A stretch of 64,000 bases of DNA, from NCBI GenBank assembly GCA_008508345.1, contig QNGE01003554.1:1-64000 (forward strand), given 5' to 3'. Below, piece by piece: positions 13,301-22,930 of this stretch. The stretch is from Paragonimus westermani. Lineage: Eukaryota; Platyhelminthes; Trematoda; Plagiorchiida; Troglotrematidae. How positions within the stretch are numbered: the stretch's first letter is position 1; each line of letters opens with the position of its first letter. A model generated the notes under the pieces. It saw only the letters and a list, made by a program, of their open reading frames with translations, did no database searches and had not been told where the DNA came from. A program made the translations under genes and the position numbers.

Positions 13301-13841
13301 TTAACACAAGCCTATCAGAATTGCATGGATGGCAGTAAACGAATGTGTAGTACTCGAGTTGAGGTTGTGGTGCTAGGTTCATGAATTTGTACACCCAAGG
13401 TTTCCCCAAGCTTATGCTATCGTGAATCAGAAGTCGCAGGGAGGAAACGATGAATCTACAAACAAAATTTATCCAACAACTAAGGGGTGCTAGGGAGATG
13501 GATGTGAAAGCGCCTTGAGCACAATCGCACAGCGGCCACCAGAGTGGGAGAGTGCGTCGACGAAAAATTCCAGTCGACCTTCAGAATTTAAACAAGCGTT
13601 AGACTGGTTGAGCGGCGTTCCTAACGGTAATAGGTCAACATTGTTATCCTAGTGAATGTAACCTACAGGAGTAGGGATGGTGCGGATTCAATACACAGCT
13701 ACAAGCAAAACTGCGGTACTTATGCCGGTCTACTAACTTGGAAGATAGTGGTTCGTAGTAAATTTACATTCACAAGGTAATGTGAACCGGCGCGGTGGTA
13801 CTGGCAAAGCAACTCTTACGTCGCGGGGAGTTTAGAATTTC
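7396..13841. other. No recognisable gene
   Basis: ORFs here are all below 106 codons. The longest (8726-9043 +, 10409-10726 +, 9960-10202 -, 11079-11306 -) show no familiar domain. The first few hundred bases may be the 3' untranslated end of the LINE at 5.0-7.4 kb. A loose series of minus-strand ORFs at 9.75-11.3 kb could be an unrecognised decayed element, but nothing in them supports a family call. Confidence 0.5.
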
Positions 13842-13870
13842 GGGGACGTCGAAGGTTGTCACTACATCAG
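13842..13870 (+). repeat. Short direct repeat, left copy
   Basis: GGGGACGTCGAAGGTT followed by GTCACTACA. The same words recur at 14127-14155 with two extra bases (AT) in the middle. The copies flank about 255 bp that includes an ORF from 13887 with no recognised motif. They could be terminal repeats of a very small element or a duplicated segment. Confidence 0.55.
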
Positions 13871-14126
13871 ACGCCCCCGTAGAAGGTTGACTAATATAGA
13901 AGGCCTTCTACCTGTGAATTTTATTCCTGGGCAACAGCTGCTGTCTTGCTGGCCAGCCGCACGCGAACCACCCGACCTGAAAAAGCCTCCTGAGGACGTG
14001 ACAGGGGGTGTGATTCTCTCACTGCGCAGGCACAAAGTGCTACGGCGTTCAAGGTTTTCTCCTTGGGCCCAGCAACTGTTGCTCTGCTTCTGGTCACACC
14101 TAGGAATGAGGAAAGGTGAAGTACCT

Positions 14127-14155
14127 GGGGACGTCGAAGGTTATGTCACTACAAG
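14127..14155 (+). repeat. Short direct repeat, right copy
   Basis: GGGGACGTCGAAGGTTATG then TCACTACA, matching 13842-13870 in the same orientation apart from a two-base insertion. Confidence 0.55.
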
Positions 14156-15006
14156 GTCAGGCGCACATTTTGTAATACGTAGGCATCGCAGACTGTAGCT
14201 TGAACGTCTTTTTGACCAAACTCATCGCCCCTTTGGTTTTTGCTACCTGCAAACATAACTGTTCAGCGAAATTAAGTGAGTCTAAACACCCTATTCCTGT
14301 ATCTCTAACGAGATTGGTGGTACTAATGCGGAAGAGCCATGGGGTAATTGACAACCGTGGGTAGTGATGTTCGAGTTGTTCGCAGAGAACATCATCAGCC
14401 GTGTGTCTGAACTACAACTACGAGAATACTAGGACCCGTCCTATCTTGTTAGATGAAAAGCGGTGTTACTGAGCCCGTGAAAAGTGCAGACGGTTTTGAT
14501 ATAGTCAGTAAACTGAAATGGCTTTTCATATTTGATAACATCGCATACGTCATGCATATATTTATGAGGAAAAGCGACAATCCCGGAACGTTTCCTTGAT
14601 TCACTCCACTGGTTCTTCGCTATGTTGTTGAGCAGTTCTCCACTATTTTGATCGTTTGGGTGCGGTCTTCAAGGTATAAGCAGAGTCAGCTACACATGGG
14701 GTGAAGTATGTCTAAAATACTATTTTGCTCAGGAGGCGCTTATAAAACACTATCAGAGCCTCTTACATGTCTAAGATCATGGTAATCACCGCATTTCCTG
14801 CCTTGACGAACAAAAACATATGGCTTAAGATTTCCAGCTGGCATGTTGTACGAGAGTGCTTGCTGAAGAAGCCGTGCCACGAGAGGTCCATAAGGTTTTG
14901 CGGCCCTAAGAACTCGACAACGTACAACTTAGATATCTTTTCAAACATCCTTGCGCGGACTTATTTGTAGTGTACGGGACGATAACCATCAACGTCCCGT
15001 TATGGA
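14156..15006. other. No recognisable gene
   Basis: Only ORFs under 70 codons without motifs are present. The RT palm of the minus-strand LINE that ends at 15007 would be expected here but is not recognisable, so that LINE is truncated or too decayed on this side. Confidence 0.5.
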
Positions 15007-15330
15007 TCACTTTTCTGGCAGATTTAATGATTGCTTTTTTCTACTGAGGAGGGAAGGTACTGCATAAAAGTGATAGGACGAACCAGTTGAGAGGATGGGT
15101 ATATTTATACCTCCTTGTCCGTTAGCCATTGGTGGGCTATCATCAGGTCCAGGATGTGTTGTGGGTTTAACGGTAGCCTGCTGTGGGCGAGTTGTTCCAG
15201 TGCCAGTCAGAACACTAAACACAACCTTCCCTGGTTCCGACGGAGTGTTAGTAGTTAATAAGGTGTGTTCTTCACAACGAAGTAGCAAAATACGAGTTGA
15301 AGTTTTCACATATTGCAACAAGGTTGTCAA
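15007..15330 (-). pseudogene. LINE copy C linker to RT start
   Basis: 107-codon minus ORF. Residues about 60-68 (PGPDDSPPM) match the conserved block that precedes RT motif 0 in jockey/CR1 proteins, and about 40 residues upstream in another frame lies FNSYFATSL. The last 40 residues do not look like RT, consistent with a truncation at or near 15007. The plus-strand ORF at 15095-15487 is its antisense shadow. Confidence 0.6.
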
Positions 15331-16067
15331 TAACCGTTCTGATTTCTGGAGTAATAATTTTCACAGAAGATTTCCTCGTAGAATGTCTTCGTCTCATCAG
15401 CCGCATCAGTTTCATGTATCTCCTCGTTACAGAGTGCAAGCTCTTATTTCTTTGTATGAGGTGGTAGCCTTTGGTGTTCTGTGTTAAATCATTTTGCTCG
15501 TTTGCATCACCAGGGGAAAATCTAGTATTCTTCTCTCTCTTGACCTGAGTATTTTAAGTCCGTTAGCCACTTTTTCAATAATTCTACCTTGTACATACGA
15601 ATAGAGATGCTTTAACTTTATGGGAGCCAGAATGCCAATACAAAAGTCAACTGCATGATTAGTTCCTCGGCCGTTACCTTTGGGTCTGAAGTGAGGAAGC
15701 AGGTATTGCAATTTGAACATCATAGTGGGAAGATATTTTAGTCAGTCATTTTGATTGAACGGTAAAATAAAATTGTCGGTGTGGTAGTCATATTGAAATC
15801 AAGCGAAAATTTGACGATATTGTGGTCACTTCCTGGAACTTGTCCTGGAAAGCATATCCTCACAGACGAGACACTTCAGGTGAATATGAAATCCAATATA
15901 TGCCTCCAACTGGTAGGCGTTAGGACATGTCGGTTTCAACTATTCGGTTGTGTGCATGTAAGAAATTCAGCTTTTTGTGGGAGCTGGTATTGCGGTTCAG
16001 GAGATATGCGTACGCTGATCCGCCCGCTTTCCGTTTGTGTCCGCAAGCATATTCGACGCATGATCCA

Positions 16068-16385
16068 TTATCTCCACATGACCAGACAAACCGTTGCTTG
16101 TAGCTTTAGGCGCTCTGTAAGTGGCTTGCGAGTACTAATATAGGTCACAAACTGCAACGAGTCTGCGACTTTATGAAAATTGAACTTCTCACTTGTTACT
16201 ACGGGAAATTGATCTCTTATGTGAACAATGTCGCTGCTACCTCGTCCTCTGGGAAGATCTCTACGAAACATGTGATATCGTATGATGCTCACCTGCCTTT
16301 CTGGAGTAACAAAGGAGCACCGCGTTTCAGTCACAAGAATGATATAAGGATTAGGTAAAAGGACAAAGGGATTCAAAATGTGCAT
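16068..16385 (-). pseudogene. LINE copy C endonuclease N-terminal half
   Basis: 105-codon minus ORF. Residues 18-25 (VTETRCSF) carry the catalytic Glu block of APE-like endonucleases (usually TETWL). MFRRDLPRGRG follows at residues 39-49, and then a strand rich in Val and Phe. The C-terminal part is not LINE-like. The remaining endonuclease motifs continue in other frames at lower coordinates. Confidence 0.75.
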
Positions 16386-16770
16386 CTTACCAATGTTCTT
16401 ACGTTCGTGCGTAATAAACTAACGGAATTCCCTCTGTGGGGCGCAACATGTAAACGGCCAAAAACTGCATGACAGGTAGGACAGTGGGTTGCAAAATATC
16501 ATGTGGATGGCCCGGTCAGTGGAATGTACCACTTCCTCCACTCATATTCGAGTGAGTGTCGCGAAGTTTTGACTCAACGATAGAAAGTGCCGGAAGAGTA
16601 TAATTATGGTAGGATGATTGAGTTTGACATGAAGAGGAGGGCCAGGTGGCAGTGGATGAGGTGTCGAGGGGTGCAGTATAAAACAACATGTTCGGCGGAC
16701 ATTTGTGTTAGTGACATAATCATGTGGTGGCGTACTTGCGAAAGCCTACATATTAGAAGTTTGGTAGCGC

Positions 16771-17234
16771 TCACAAGTTGGGTGGGAGAACAAGTTGGTA
16801 GTGAGCCTTCGGAGGGCTATTTCGAGGACTATTTCCAGTTAACACCTCGGTTGACGGAAAGGGCCGTCGACGACTAGGGGATGTATTCTTATTATTAGTC
16901 ATGGGTTTCGCCGGGAAAGCCTGAAATCGTTTAGCGTCAACAGAGTTTGGTTTGGTTTGCTTTTTAGTCTCCTTCTGGACTGGAAAAGAAACGGCGTTTT
17001 CAGTTGCAAGTTGCTGATTAGAGGATTCGCGAAGCAACCGAGATACACACCCAAGTCCCTAAGGTAACTGGCTGGGTTGGATGAGTTCTCTCTTACTTGG
17101 GAAATAATAACTCGTAGCATTTCCGCTTGGGGTGACGGTTTGTCACCAAACGCCTTCGTGGACTTAAAATTTGTGCCACGCTTCAGTTGCTCTTGTATTT
17201 TTAGGAACTCTTTCGCTACAAGTTCACTTGTGAA
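16771..17234 (-). CDS. Possible two-exon 3' end of an unrecognised gene
   Basis: Two minus-strand segments join without a frame break. Segment 17234-17097 (46 codons) is preceded by TGCTGCAG and ends CCAA|GTAAGAG, a strong donor. Segment 16974-16771 (67 codons plus stop) is preceded by a pyrimidine-rich TTTCTTTTCC-AGTCCAG acceptor. Phases are 0/0 and the intron is 122 bp. The first segment is helical and charged (LVAKEFLKIQEQLKRG); the second is a Lys/Ser/Pro-rich tail (SPSRRRPFPSTEVL; NSPRNSPPKAHYQ) that looks disordered. The protein is not recognised. Upstream exons were not found. It may be a host gene end or part of an element. Confidence 0.35.
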
Positions 17235-17324
17235 CTGCAGCATAAATGGACAGCATTCTCGCTGTTTATAAAGCGTTAGCAATACAAGTGGTTCGTGAAC
17301 AGCTTGAAAACACGATGATTCTCA

Positions 17325-17463
17325 GACATAGTGTAGTGAGGACGGACGGTCACACCATGCCACTGACACCACCGCTATTCAGTAGCGAGGCGACAGCACG
17401 GAGCAAAATGGTCGCGGTACAAATACGGAGGAGACACGGGAAGGATCATTGGAGAGCTGCATC
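17325..17463 (-). repeat. Inverted arm 1 of a gag-derived repeat
   Basis: Read on the minus strand, this segment (GATGCAGCTCTCCAATGATC, CTTCCCG, ... CTACTGAATAGCGGTGGTG) matches 17796-17934 on the plus strand almost without gaps over about 138 bases, by eye at roughly three quarters identity. The arms face each other across about 330 bp. The other arm overlaps a gag-like reading frame, so both look like copies of the start of the same LTR element. Confidence 0.75.
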
Positions 17464-17650
17464 ACATGGAATGGTTTTTGCTACGTGAAGGATTTGAGAA
17501 TTGGTGTTCTCATTTACCGGAACATCCACAGATCCGTGTTGTGTACAACTCAGTGGTTTTATTCGTAGTCCGGTTGGGAGGTATAACTTATATACCGGTT
17601 TCCCCGAATAAATAACTTTTGTGCCATCCATGTTCTTGGTTCACAACAGT

Positions 17651-17663
17651 TGGTGTCGTGACC
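17651..17663 (+). other. Primer-binding-site-like motif of an LTR element
   Basis: TGGTGTCGTGACC begins with the TGG expected opposite a tRNA 3' CCA end and follows TTCACAACAGT, which could be the CA end of a 5' LTR. A gag-like frame opens about 30 bases downstream. The tRNA species was not identified, and no second LTR was found to confirm the boundary. Confidence 0.4.
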
Positions 17664-17694
17664 AGGATACGATATGAAGATCCCTTAGCCGCAG

Positions 17695-17880
17695 CTGTTT
17701 GGGGACGGAGATGTTTGGAGTTTCCTGGAGGAATTCGAGGACGTGGCGGGGGCTGTCGGAGTGGAGGCGGACCGGGCGAAGCTGGCGGCCCTTCTGATGC
17801 TGCTCTCTAACGATCCTTCCCGCATCTCGTCTGTAGTCATCCCGCGGCCATTTCGATCCATGCTCTCGCCTCTTTACTGA
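17695..17880 (+). pseudogene. gag: LTR-retrotransposon gag, N-terminal fragment
   Basis: An open plus-strand frame of 61 codons reads LFGDGDVWS, FLEEFEDVAGAVGVEADRA and KLAALLMLLSNDPS. This pattern of an F-x-G-x-D start and amphipathic helices ending in Leu-rich turns is typical of the start of Ty3/gypsy-type gag proteins. The frame ends in a stop at 17880 without a full gag domain. It sits 30 bases after a primer-binding-site-like motif, and its second half forms one arm of an inverted repeat. Confidence 0.5.
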
Positions 17881-17934
17881 ATAGTGGTGGCATCGGTAGC
17901 ATAGTGAGACCGTCCATCCTCACCACAATAGGAC
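17796..17934 (+). repeat. Inverted arm 2 of a gag-derived repeat
   Basis: Plus-strand partner of 17325-17463 (GATGCTGCTCTCTAACGATC, ... TTTACTGAATAGTGGTGG). The arm begins inside the gag-like frame and continues past its stop codon. The pair could fold into a long hairpin if the region is transcribed. Confidence 0.75.
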
Positions 17935-19074
17935 AAAAAACCAAACAAATCCGATGTCGATTGTCACCACAAATATAAAGCAAATAAGAGGACGACAAGC
18001 GCACTGTCCAACGTAGCGTGATGGACAGGGTAATTCAGGTCTAATTCTTATGACGACAACGACTAGCATAAATTTGTCGGAGCGTTCGTGAGCGTTTTTG
18101 TGTAAAGCGTGGCTTCACAGTATCGTGTGAATTTTATCAGGTATGTATTATAGAATGGTAGACTTTGAAACCGAAAACACGAGCCCAGTTTGAAACAGTA
18201 CATATAATGGAGAAATACGGCGGTAATGTCTGTTAATCAATCAATACCGTGGTTGACGTCACAAAAGCATTACATCGTACACGAGAACGAATACCTAAGT
18301 CGAAATCAACCTTCTGAGCATGTCGTGGCAACCATGGCTTATCCGTTGCGTGAAAGACTGCGAATGCCTGTGTGGTATCGACCTGGTGATGAGGGATCCC
18401 CTAAGCCGGTGGTCTGTATGTTGGTTGCTATACACTGACCAGTTCTGTTATCTTGGAGTGGCAGATGATTTGCGTGCTGCTTTGATCTAGCGAGCCCTAC
18501 TGACTAGGACATTGGTCCTTGAGGATCCAACCATGTCAAATTGGCCAAAGAGGGGCAAGTAGATGAGAGACTGGTTGTAGATGATGCCGGCGTGTTTTCG
18601 TTCATTTGGGCTTGATATTTGTTTCCGTCTGATCTCGTTTTGTCGTTGTAACGTGTTTGTCTTTACAGTGACGTTGGTCTTAACATGTGTTGACAGTTTG
18701 GGTGCATTGCTCTCAAAATGTACGGAGCTAGTGCGGCTTGGTTGCTGCTGGTTTGTGATGTGATTATGTGTGCATGTGTCAGACGCCGCCTTGTAACGCA
18801 GGCTTTTGAGCCAAAGATTTGGTTAGAGGGCTGGGGTCGCTTTGATGTCTGGGCCAGAGCGTCCTGACAGTATCCAAAGTCCCTACAAACAACGATCATT
18901 CGGCGTAAGCTAACTATCGTGATACATCGGCCGTTATGCAGGATAAATCGGGTGGATGTTCGAAAACATGCCGCTGCCAACTCCCTCATCCCGTCCGTAA
19001 TCGTCCCGACAGCACGAAATCCCAAGGCAGACAATGCTCACTGGGGCCTCAACAACACAACGCCGACCTGAGAC
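17935..19074. other. No recognisable gene
   Basis: ORFs at 18226-18438 (+) and 18663-19034 (-) have no motif I know. The second half probably contains the 5' leader of the RTE LINE that becomes readable at 19075. Confidence 0.45.
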
Positions 19075-20830
19075 ATGCCTGAGAACACGAAAAGCTCTCC
19101 GGTGAGACGTGTAATATGTGCGCTACTGGGTCGATGCAGCGCCATAGGACGCCCGGAACATAAAGTCGCACTGAACGCTATGAAACACGGCAAGTATAGT
19201 ATCGAAGTAGCAGCTTTGATCGAGACCAAGCCTGTAGATCAAGGTAGGCTCCGGGAACAGGTGTTGGGTGCGCCTTCCATTAAATAAGTTACCCGGCAGA
19301 CGGTGCTGGGGAGGATGTTGTCCATTTCGACGTTTCTGACACTATCAGTGATTTGAGATCGGCGAATTACACGGCATCAGCCTCGAAATCTTGTCCAGGT
19401 GCCTGTGACACGGTCGAGGTAAATATGTCATAGTTGTTGGTGTTCATGTCTTAATCATGTGTTACACTGATGAAACAATAAACGAGTCCTATGATCAGCT
19501 CTCCGCCACAGTCCGGTCGGCACAGGTGAATCACCAATTGTTTGTTCTGGGTGACTTGAGCATCCAAGTTATGTGCGACTCGGTAGCTTGGCCGGAAGTC
19601 CTCGGACCATAAGGTAGCAAGGACTATGGTCATCTGCGTCACCTGTGTGCTGCTGACGAGCTGGCTGCCACAAACGCGCTTTTCTGATTGGATTTAAGTA
19701 ACATCATGAAGTGGGCCCACCATTGTAGGCTAGCTAGTACCAAATTATTTATTATTGCCTGAGGATCATTTGGACGACGACAGAGGTTGGATTTCAACGG
19801 ATGGGTAGATGAGTCAACGGCTGCCATTCAGTATGCCGTTGTCGCCCGTGTGCAAGAGGCTTCCATCCCCACTGGCCCTGAGGACATGTGGCAGCACCTC
19901 AAAGGAAAAATCTTGGCAGCGGTCACCGAGGCGATCGATGTTGAACGACAGAAACGCATGTGATGGTTTGACGATAACCATGCGGCCATCACCATTTAGG
20001 AATGAGAGGAGGATGCGGAGTTTGCCGCTTCCACCATGGGTATGAAGAATGGAGACACGGGAGCGACAACCAAGAGTATCCGCGAACAAATAGCCCAACG
20101 TGTTTACGGGATCAAAGACCACTGGTGGGTGGAGCAATATGAGCGGTTGCAGAGCTAGGCCGATCGCCGCCAAAGCAATGAGTTCTGCGGTTTGCTTAAG
20201 ACGATTTCTGGTCTATCTCTCTAGTCTTTAAAACACCGCTTGACTTGCGTACTGACTGTCCGTGAACTCAGTCAGAAGATTTAATAAAAATCTGACGCCA
20301 GTTGGGTAGCAATTTGTCCACAGACTTATCCGGGAACCGTGAGTTCTGGGCTCACATGACAAAGGCCAGTGCTGCTTTTGAGCGTCTTGAAAGAGTTGCC
20401 AATAGGCATTGTGTCTACCGATCAACGGTGCTGTCCATACTGCTGCACAGCAGTGAAAAGTGGACAGCGTATCAGCGGAACGTCCGCCATTTGAGACTTT
20501 TCCATTTGCACTGTTTAACATATACCTTGGGTATTCGGCTGCTGAAGATGGTTCCAAATATTAAGGTAATGCTGGGAGCAAACATGGACAGACAGGAGGC
20601 CATACTGATGCAGAAACATCTCCGTTGGCTGGGTCAAATCCGTCGGATGAATTATAAACGTATTCCAAAGCGGCCATCATACGGACAACTGGAATCCAGT
20701 AAACGAAACCCTGGTGGACCAAACGGAACACGCCATGGTGTGAAACGGGTAAGTCTTTCGCGTTGGTATCAAAAGAACTGACGTTGAACCGGACAGTCTG
20801 GGGAACTATGGCCCCGATGTGCGTCCGCAT
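19075..20830 (+). mobile_element. RTE-type LINE (copy A), catalytic RT palm missing
   Basis: Collinear plus-strand blocks in several frames: endonuclease N-terminus (VRRVICALLGRCSAIGR; IEVAALIETK), LFVLGDLSIQV near 19540 (the GDFNAxVG block), a linker (RVQEASIPTGPEDMW; WFDDNHAAIT; IKDHWWVEQYERLQS) ending near 20220, then directly the RT C-terminus (NLSTDLSG; KASAAFERL; HLRWLGQIRRM) from about 20300. The whole fingers/palm region with the YADD box is absent: about 70 bp separate blocks normally several hundred residues apart. Stops and frameshifts are frequent. Confidence 0.8.
20302..20781 (+). pseudogene. RTE LINE copy A, RT thumb and C-terminal domain
   Basis: 159-codon ORF. Residues 3-10 (SNLSTDLS) fit the YLGSxLS block after the palm, KASAAFERL (residues 21-29) and VLSILLHSSEKWTAY (the usual LLYGSETW) follow, and HLRWLGQIRRMNYKRIPK (residues 106-123) is the RLRWxGHVxRM signature of the RTE C-terminus. 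The last 20 residues match the basic tail (KRNPGGP). No nuclease or polymerase residues lie in this part. The ORF begins right at the deletion that removed the palm. Confidence 0.85.
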
Positions 20831-21225
20831 ATATGATAAGAAGCCATTGCACTGTCGCGAGAGATACGTGAGGGAGCCAGCGGTACCACAGACCGTGGTG
20901 ACTTGACCATGCGGTGTTGTGATGTGTACGTCCGCAAATGCGTTGGCCACTTGGGATTGGTAGGTCATCAGCATACTCCTTGTACACCATCGGCCAAAAA
21001 AGCGCGTTAAGGATATTTAGTGCTCGTCGCACAAAGTCGCGTTTTCCCCAGGTACGCAGTCATCAGACGCGAAAAGCAAAAAGGCCGTTGAGGAGAGAAA
21101 CCAAATCTTTATTCGACGAAATGTACAGGTGGTCTCTTATAGCGCTACAAAAGGCACCGACACACGAAATAGCTAGAGAGGCTAGAGACCGACCGTCGAC
21201 GAGCGAGTAAACCGGAAGAATGTGA

Positions 21226-21402
21226 CACGTGTGTCCTTCGGGTTCGCGCCACGGTCACATGACATGTAGACAAACAATCGGACAACATGCATCATGCGAG
21301 CTTTCTTAATAGCCTAGGTACAATATGCAACTATGAGTTTTGGAACTATTTTACAAACCATACCGCAGGCAGGCCAGTGAAATCTCCAGGCCGCTACGCA
21401 GC
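21226..21402 (+). repeat. Dispersed ~175-bp repeat, copy 1
   Basis: From ACACGTGTGT through CACATGACATG, AGACAAACAATCGGACA, GCAACTATGAGTTTT and AATCTCCAGG this segment matches 38231-38408 in the same orientation with scattered substitutions and few gaps. It lies on the 3' side of the minus-strand gypsy pol at 21.9-23.9 kb, but the second copy is not next to gypsy sequence in the matching orientation, so an LTR identity is not established. Confidence 0.75.
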
Positions 21403-21939
21403 TCCCCCATAGAAGAGTACTGTATCAACAACCCTTCGATCTTGATGAGGATAACTGCGGCCAGCCACCCTTGGCCTGATCTGGTTCAAGGTGTACCAGC
21501 CAATATCTAATCCGTCTGCGATTTGTACGAAACTCCTCAGACGCCGCAGGTGGAGGAGCACTAATGCCCACAGTTCCTAGCGAGCTCCCACTCGAGTAAC
21601 CGAAACAACCGCTAAAAAAGTGTTCGAGGCGAGGCATCCACGGAACGTTCGAGCACGACATCCAATACGAGATCGATGATGATCGCGATCGAAGATGCCA
21701 CACACGTCATGCCGGCGTCGGATGAGACATGCGACAGAAAATAGAACGAAACTGGCTGAGTATCAGTACAGAAATAAATGACGTACTCAACCGAATTATA
21801 CAGCGAATAGGGACATTTGAGAGAGAGAAACCTGGGCAAACGCAACTGTTTTTGTTTTGAAAACGATATGTTTGGAGAAAAATAATTCTTCAATTTTTTG
21901 TGTTATGACCGAAAAAACGAGGTTTCACAAACACTAATC

Positions 21940-22930
21940 CTATATGAGACATTTCGGCCAGTGCACCCTACGACCTGAATGCGTTACGGCGGGTGCTGGC
22001 ATCTTCGGTAAAGTCGTGATGTCTGCTGAGGACGATGAGCTTGGGCGAGGCTGTTCCGAGACGGCTGCCGGCGTGGATAGGGGCTGCGGAGGAGCATTGA
22101 AGGCTTCCTCTGTCCTTTCGAAGTAGGTCTGTTTCAGACGATCGATGCTAACCGTGTCCCCAATAAGTTGACGCTCGAGCACGTAAAAGCAATCCTTCCG
22201 TTGAAGTACTCTGAAAGGACCATCATAAGGTCGCTCGAGCGAGCGTCGTAAACCATCTACGCGAACGAACACATGTGTGCAGTCGTGGAGGTCTTTAGAA
22301 ACAAACATCTTGCGACTTTGTTCTCGTGTGTCCGTGACACGAAGGCGGCACATGTGCGAAGCGAGCTGTTTGGCGTGAAATGCATCATATCGAAGGGCGT
22401 CGGTGACGGATGAAAAGTAATCGCCAGGAAGACGCAGCGGTTGGCCGTACAGGAGGTCGGCGCTAGAAGCGTTAAGGTCAGTCTTAAGGGCGGCGCGGAT
22501 GCCGAGTAAAACCATATGCAGGGCTTCTGTCCAACGGATTGCGTCGACTGCGGCGAGGGCTGCTTTTATATGTTGGTGGAAGCGTTCGACCATACCGTTT
22601 GCAGCCGGGTGGTACGCAGTGGTCCGCGTGCGATGAAATCCAAGCGCGCTCAGTGTTTCCGCAAAGGAACCGCTGTCAAACTGAGAGCCACGGTCTGTCG
22701 TAACCGTGGCCGGGCAACCATACGATGCCACCAAACGCTCAACGAATGCGCGCGCTACAGTCTCTGAACGGACGTCGGTTATGGGGACGACCTCTGGCCA
22801 CCGCGTGAAACGATCTACCATCGTCAAAAGATATGTCATCCCATTGTAAGTTGGCAAAGGACCTACAATGTCGATGTGGAGATGAGCAAGTCGTGATGTA
22901 ATCGAAGGAAATCGGCCAATCGGGTTGACA
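21940..22930 (-). pseudogene. pol: gypsy integrase core and C-terminal domain
   Basis: The minus ORF begins to match at NPIGRFPSITSRLAHLHID. The three acidic residues of the DDE core are in place: HIDIVGPLP, TTDRGSQF and ANGMVERFH. They are followed by RAALKTDLNASSADLLYG, a block typical of gypsy integrases, and a C-terminal module with YDGPFRVL (the GPY/F motif) and a Pro/Ser-rich tail ending HSGRRVHWPKCLI before the stop. In the family this enzyme inserts the cDNA. The reading frame is open over 330 codons, the best preserved coding stretch in the window. Confidence 0.9.

Larger units (their letters stand above)
15007..16440 (-). mobile_element. CR1/jockey-type LINE (copy C), endonuclease and RT N-terminus
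   Basis: Reading the minus strand from 16440 downward gives an endonuclease start (VTETRCSF, then MFRRDLPRGRG, the usual YRRD-x-GRGGG block), VVTSEKFNFHKVADSL, a HILDFIFT block, the terminal GSDHNIVKFSLDF motif near 15830, the EN-RT linker (15723-15484), FNSYFATSL near 15290 (the usual FNxYFxSVF block) and PGPDDSPPM near 15120 (the KSPGPDDIPP block that opens the RT). The palm itself is missing. The family differs from LINE copies A and B, whose endonuclease lacks the MFRRD block. Several frameshifts are needed. Confidence 0.8.

Noticed and set aside
15095..15487. 130-codon plus-strand ORF, one of the longer ones nearby
   Set aside because: It is antisense to the minus-strand LINE copy C, whose PGPDDSPPM and FNSYFATSL blocks lie in the same bases.
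17446..17631. Minus ORF starting MDGTKVIYSGKP as a first exon for the 16.8-17.2 kb candidate gene, with a CCG|GTAAATG donor at 17518
   Set aside because: Its coding end overlaps the inverted gag arm, and its start lies directly opposite the LTR/primer-binding-site-like border at 17641-17663, so it is more likely antisense LTR sequence.
22516..22767. Plus-strand ORF within the gypsy integrase
   Set aside because: Shadow of the intact minus-strand integrase frame.
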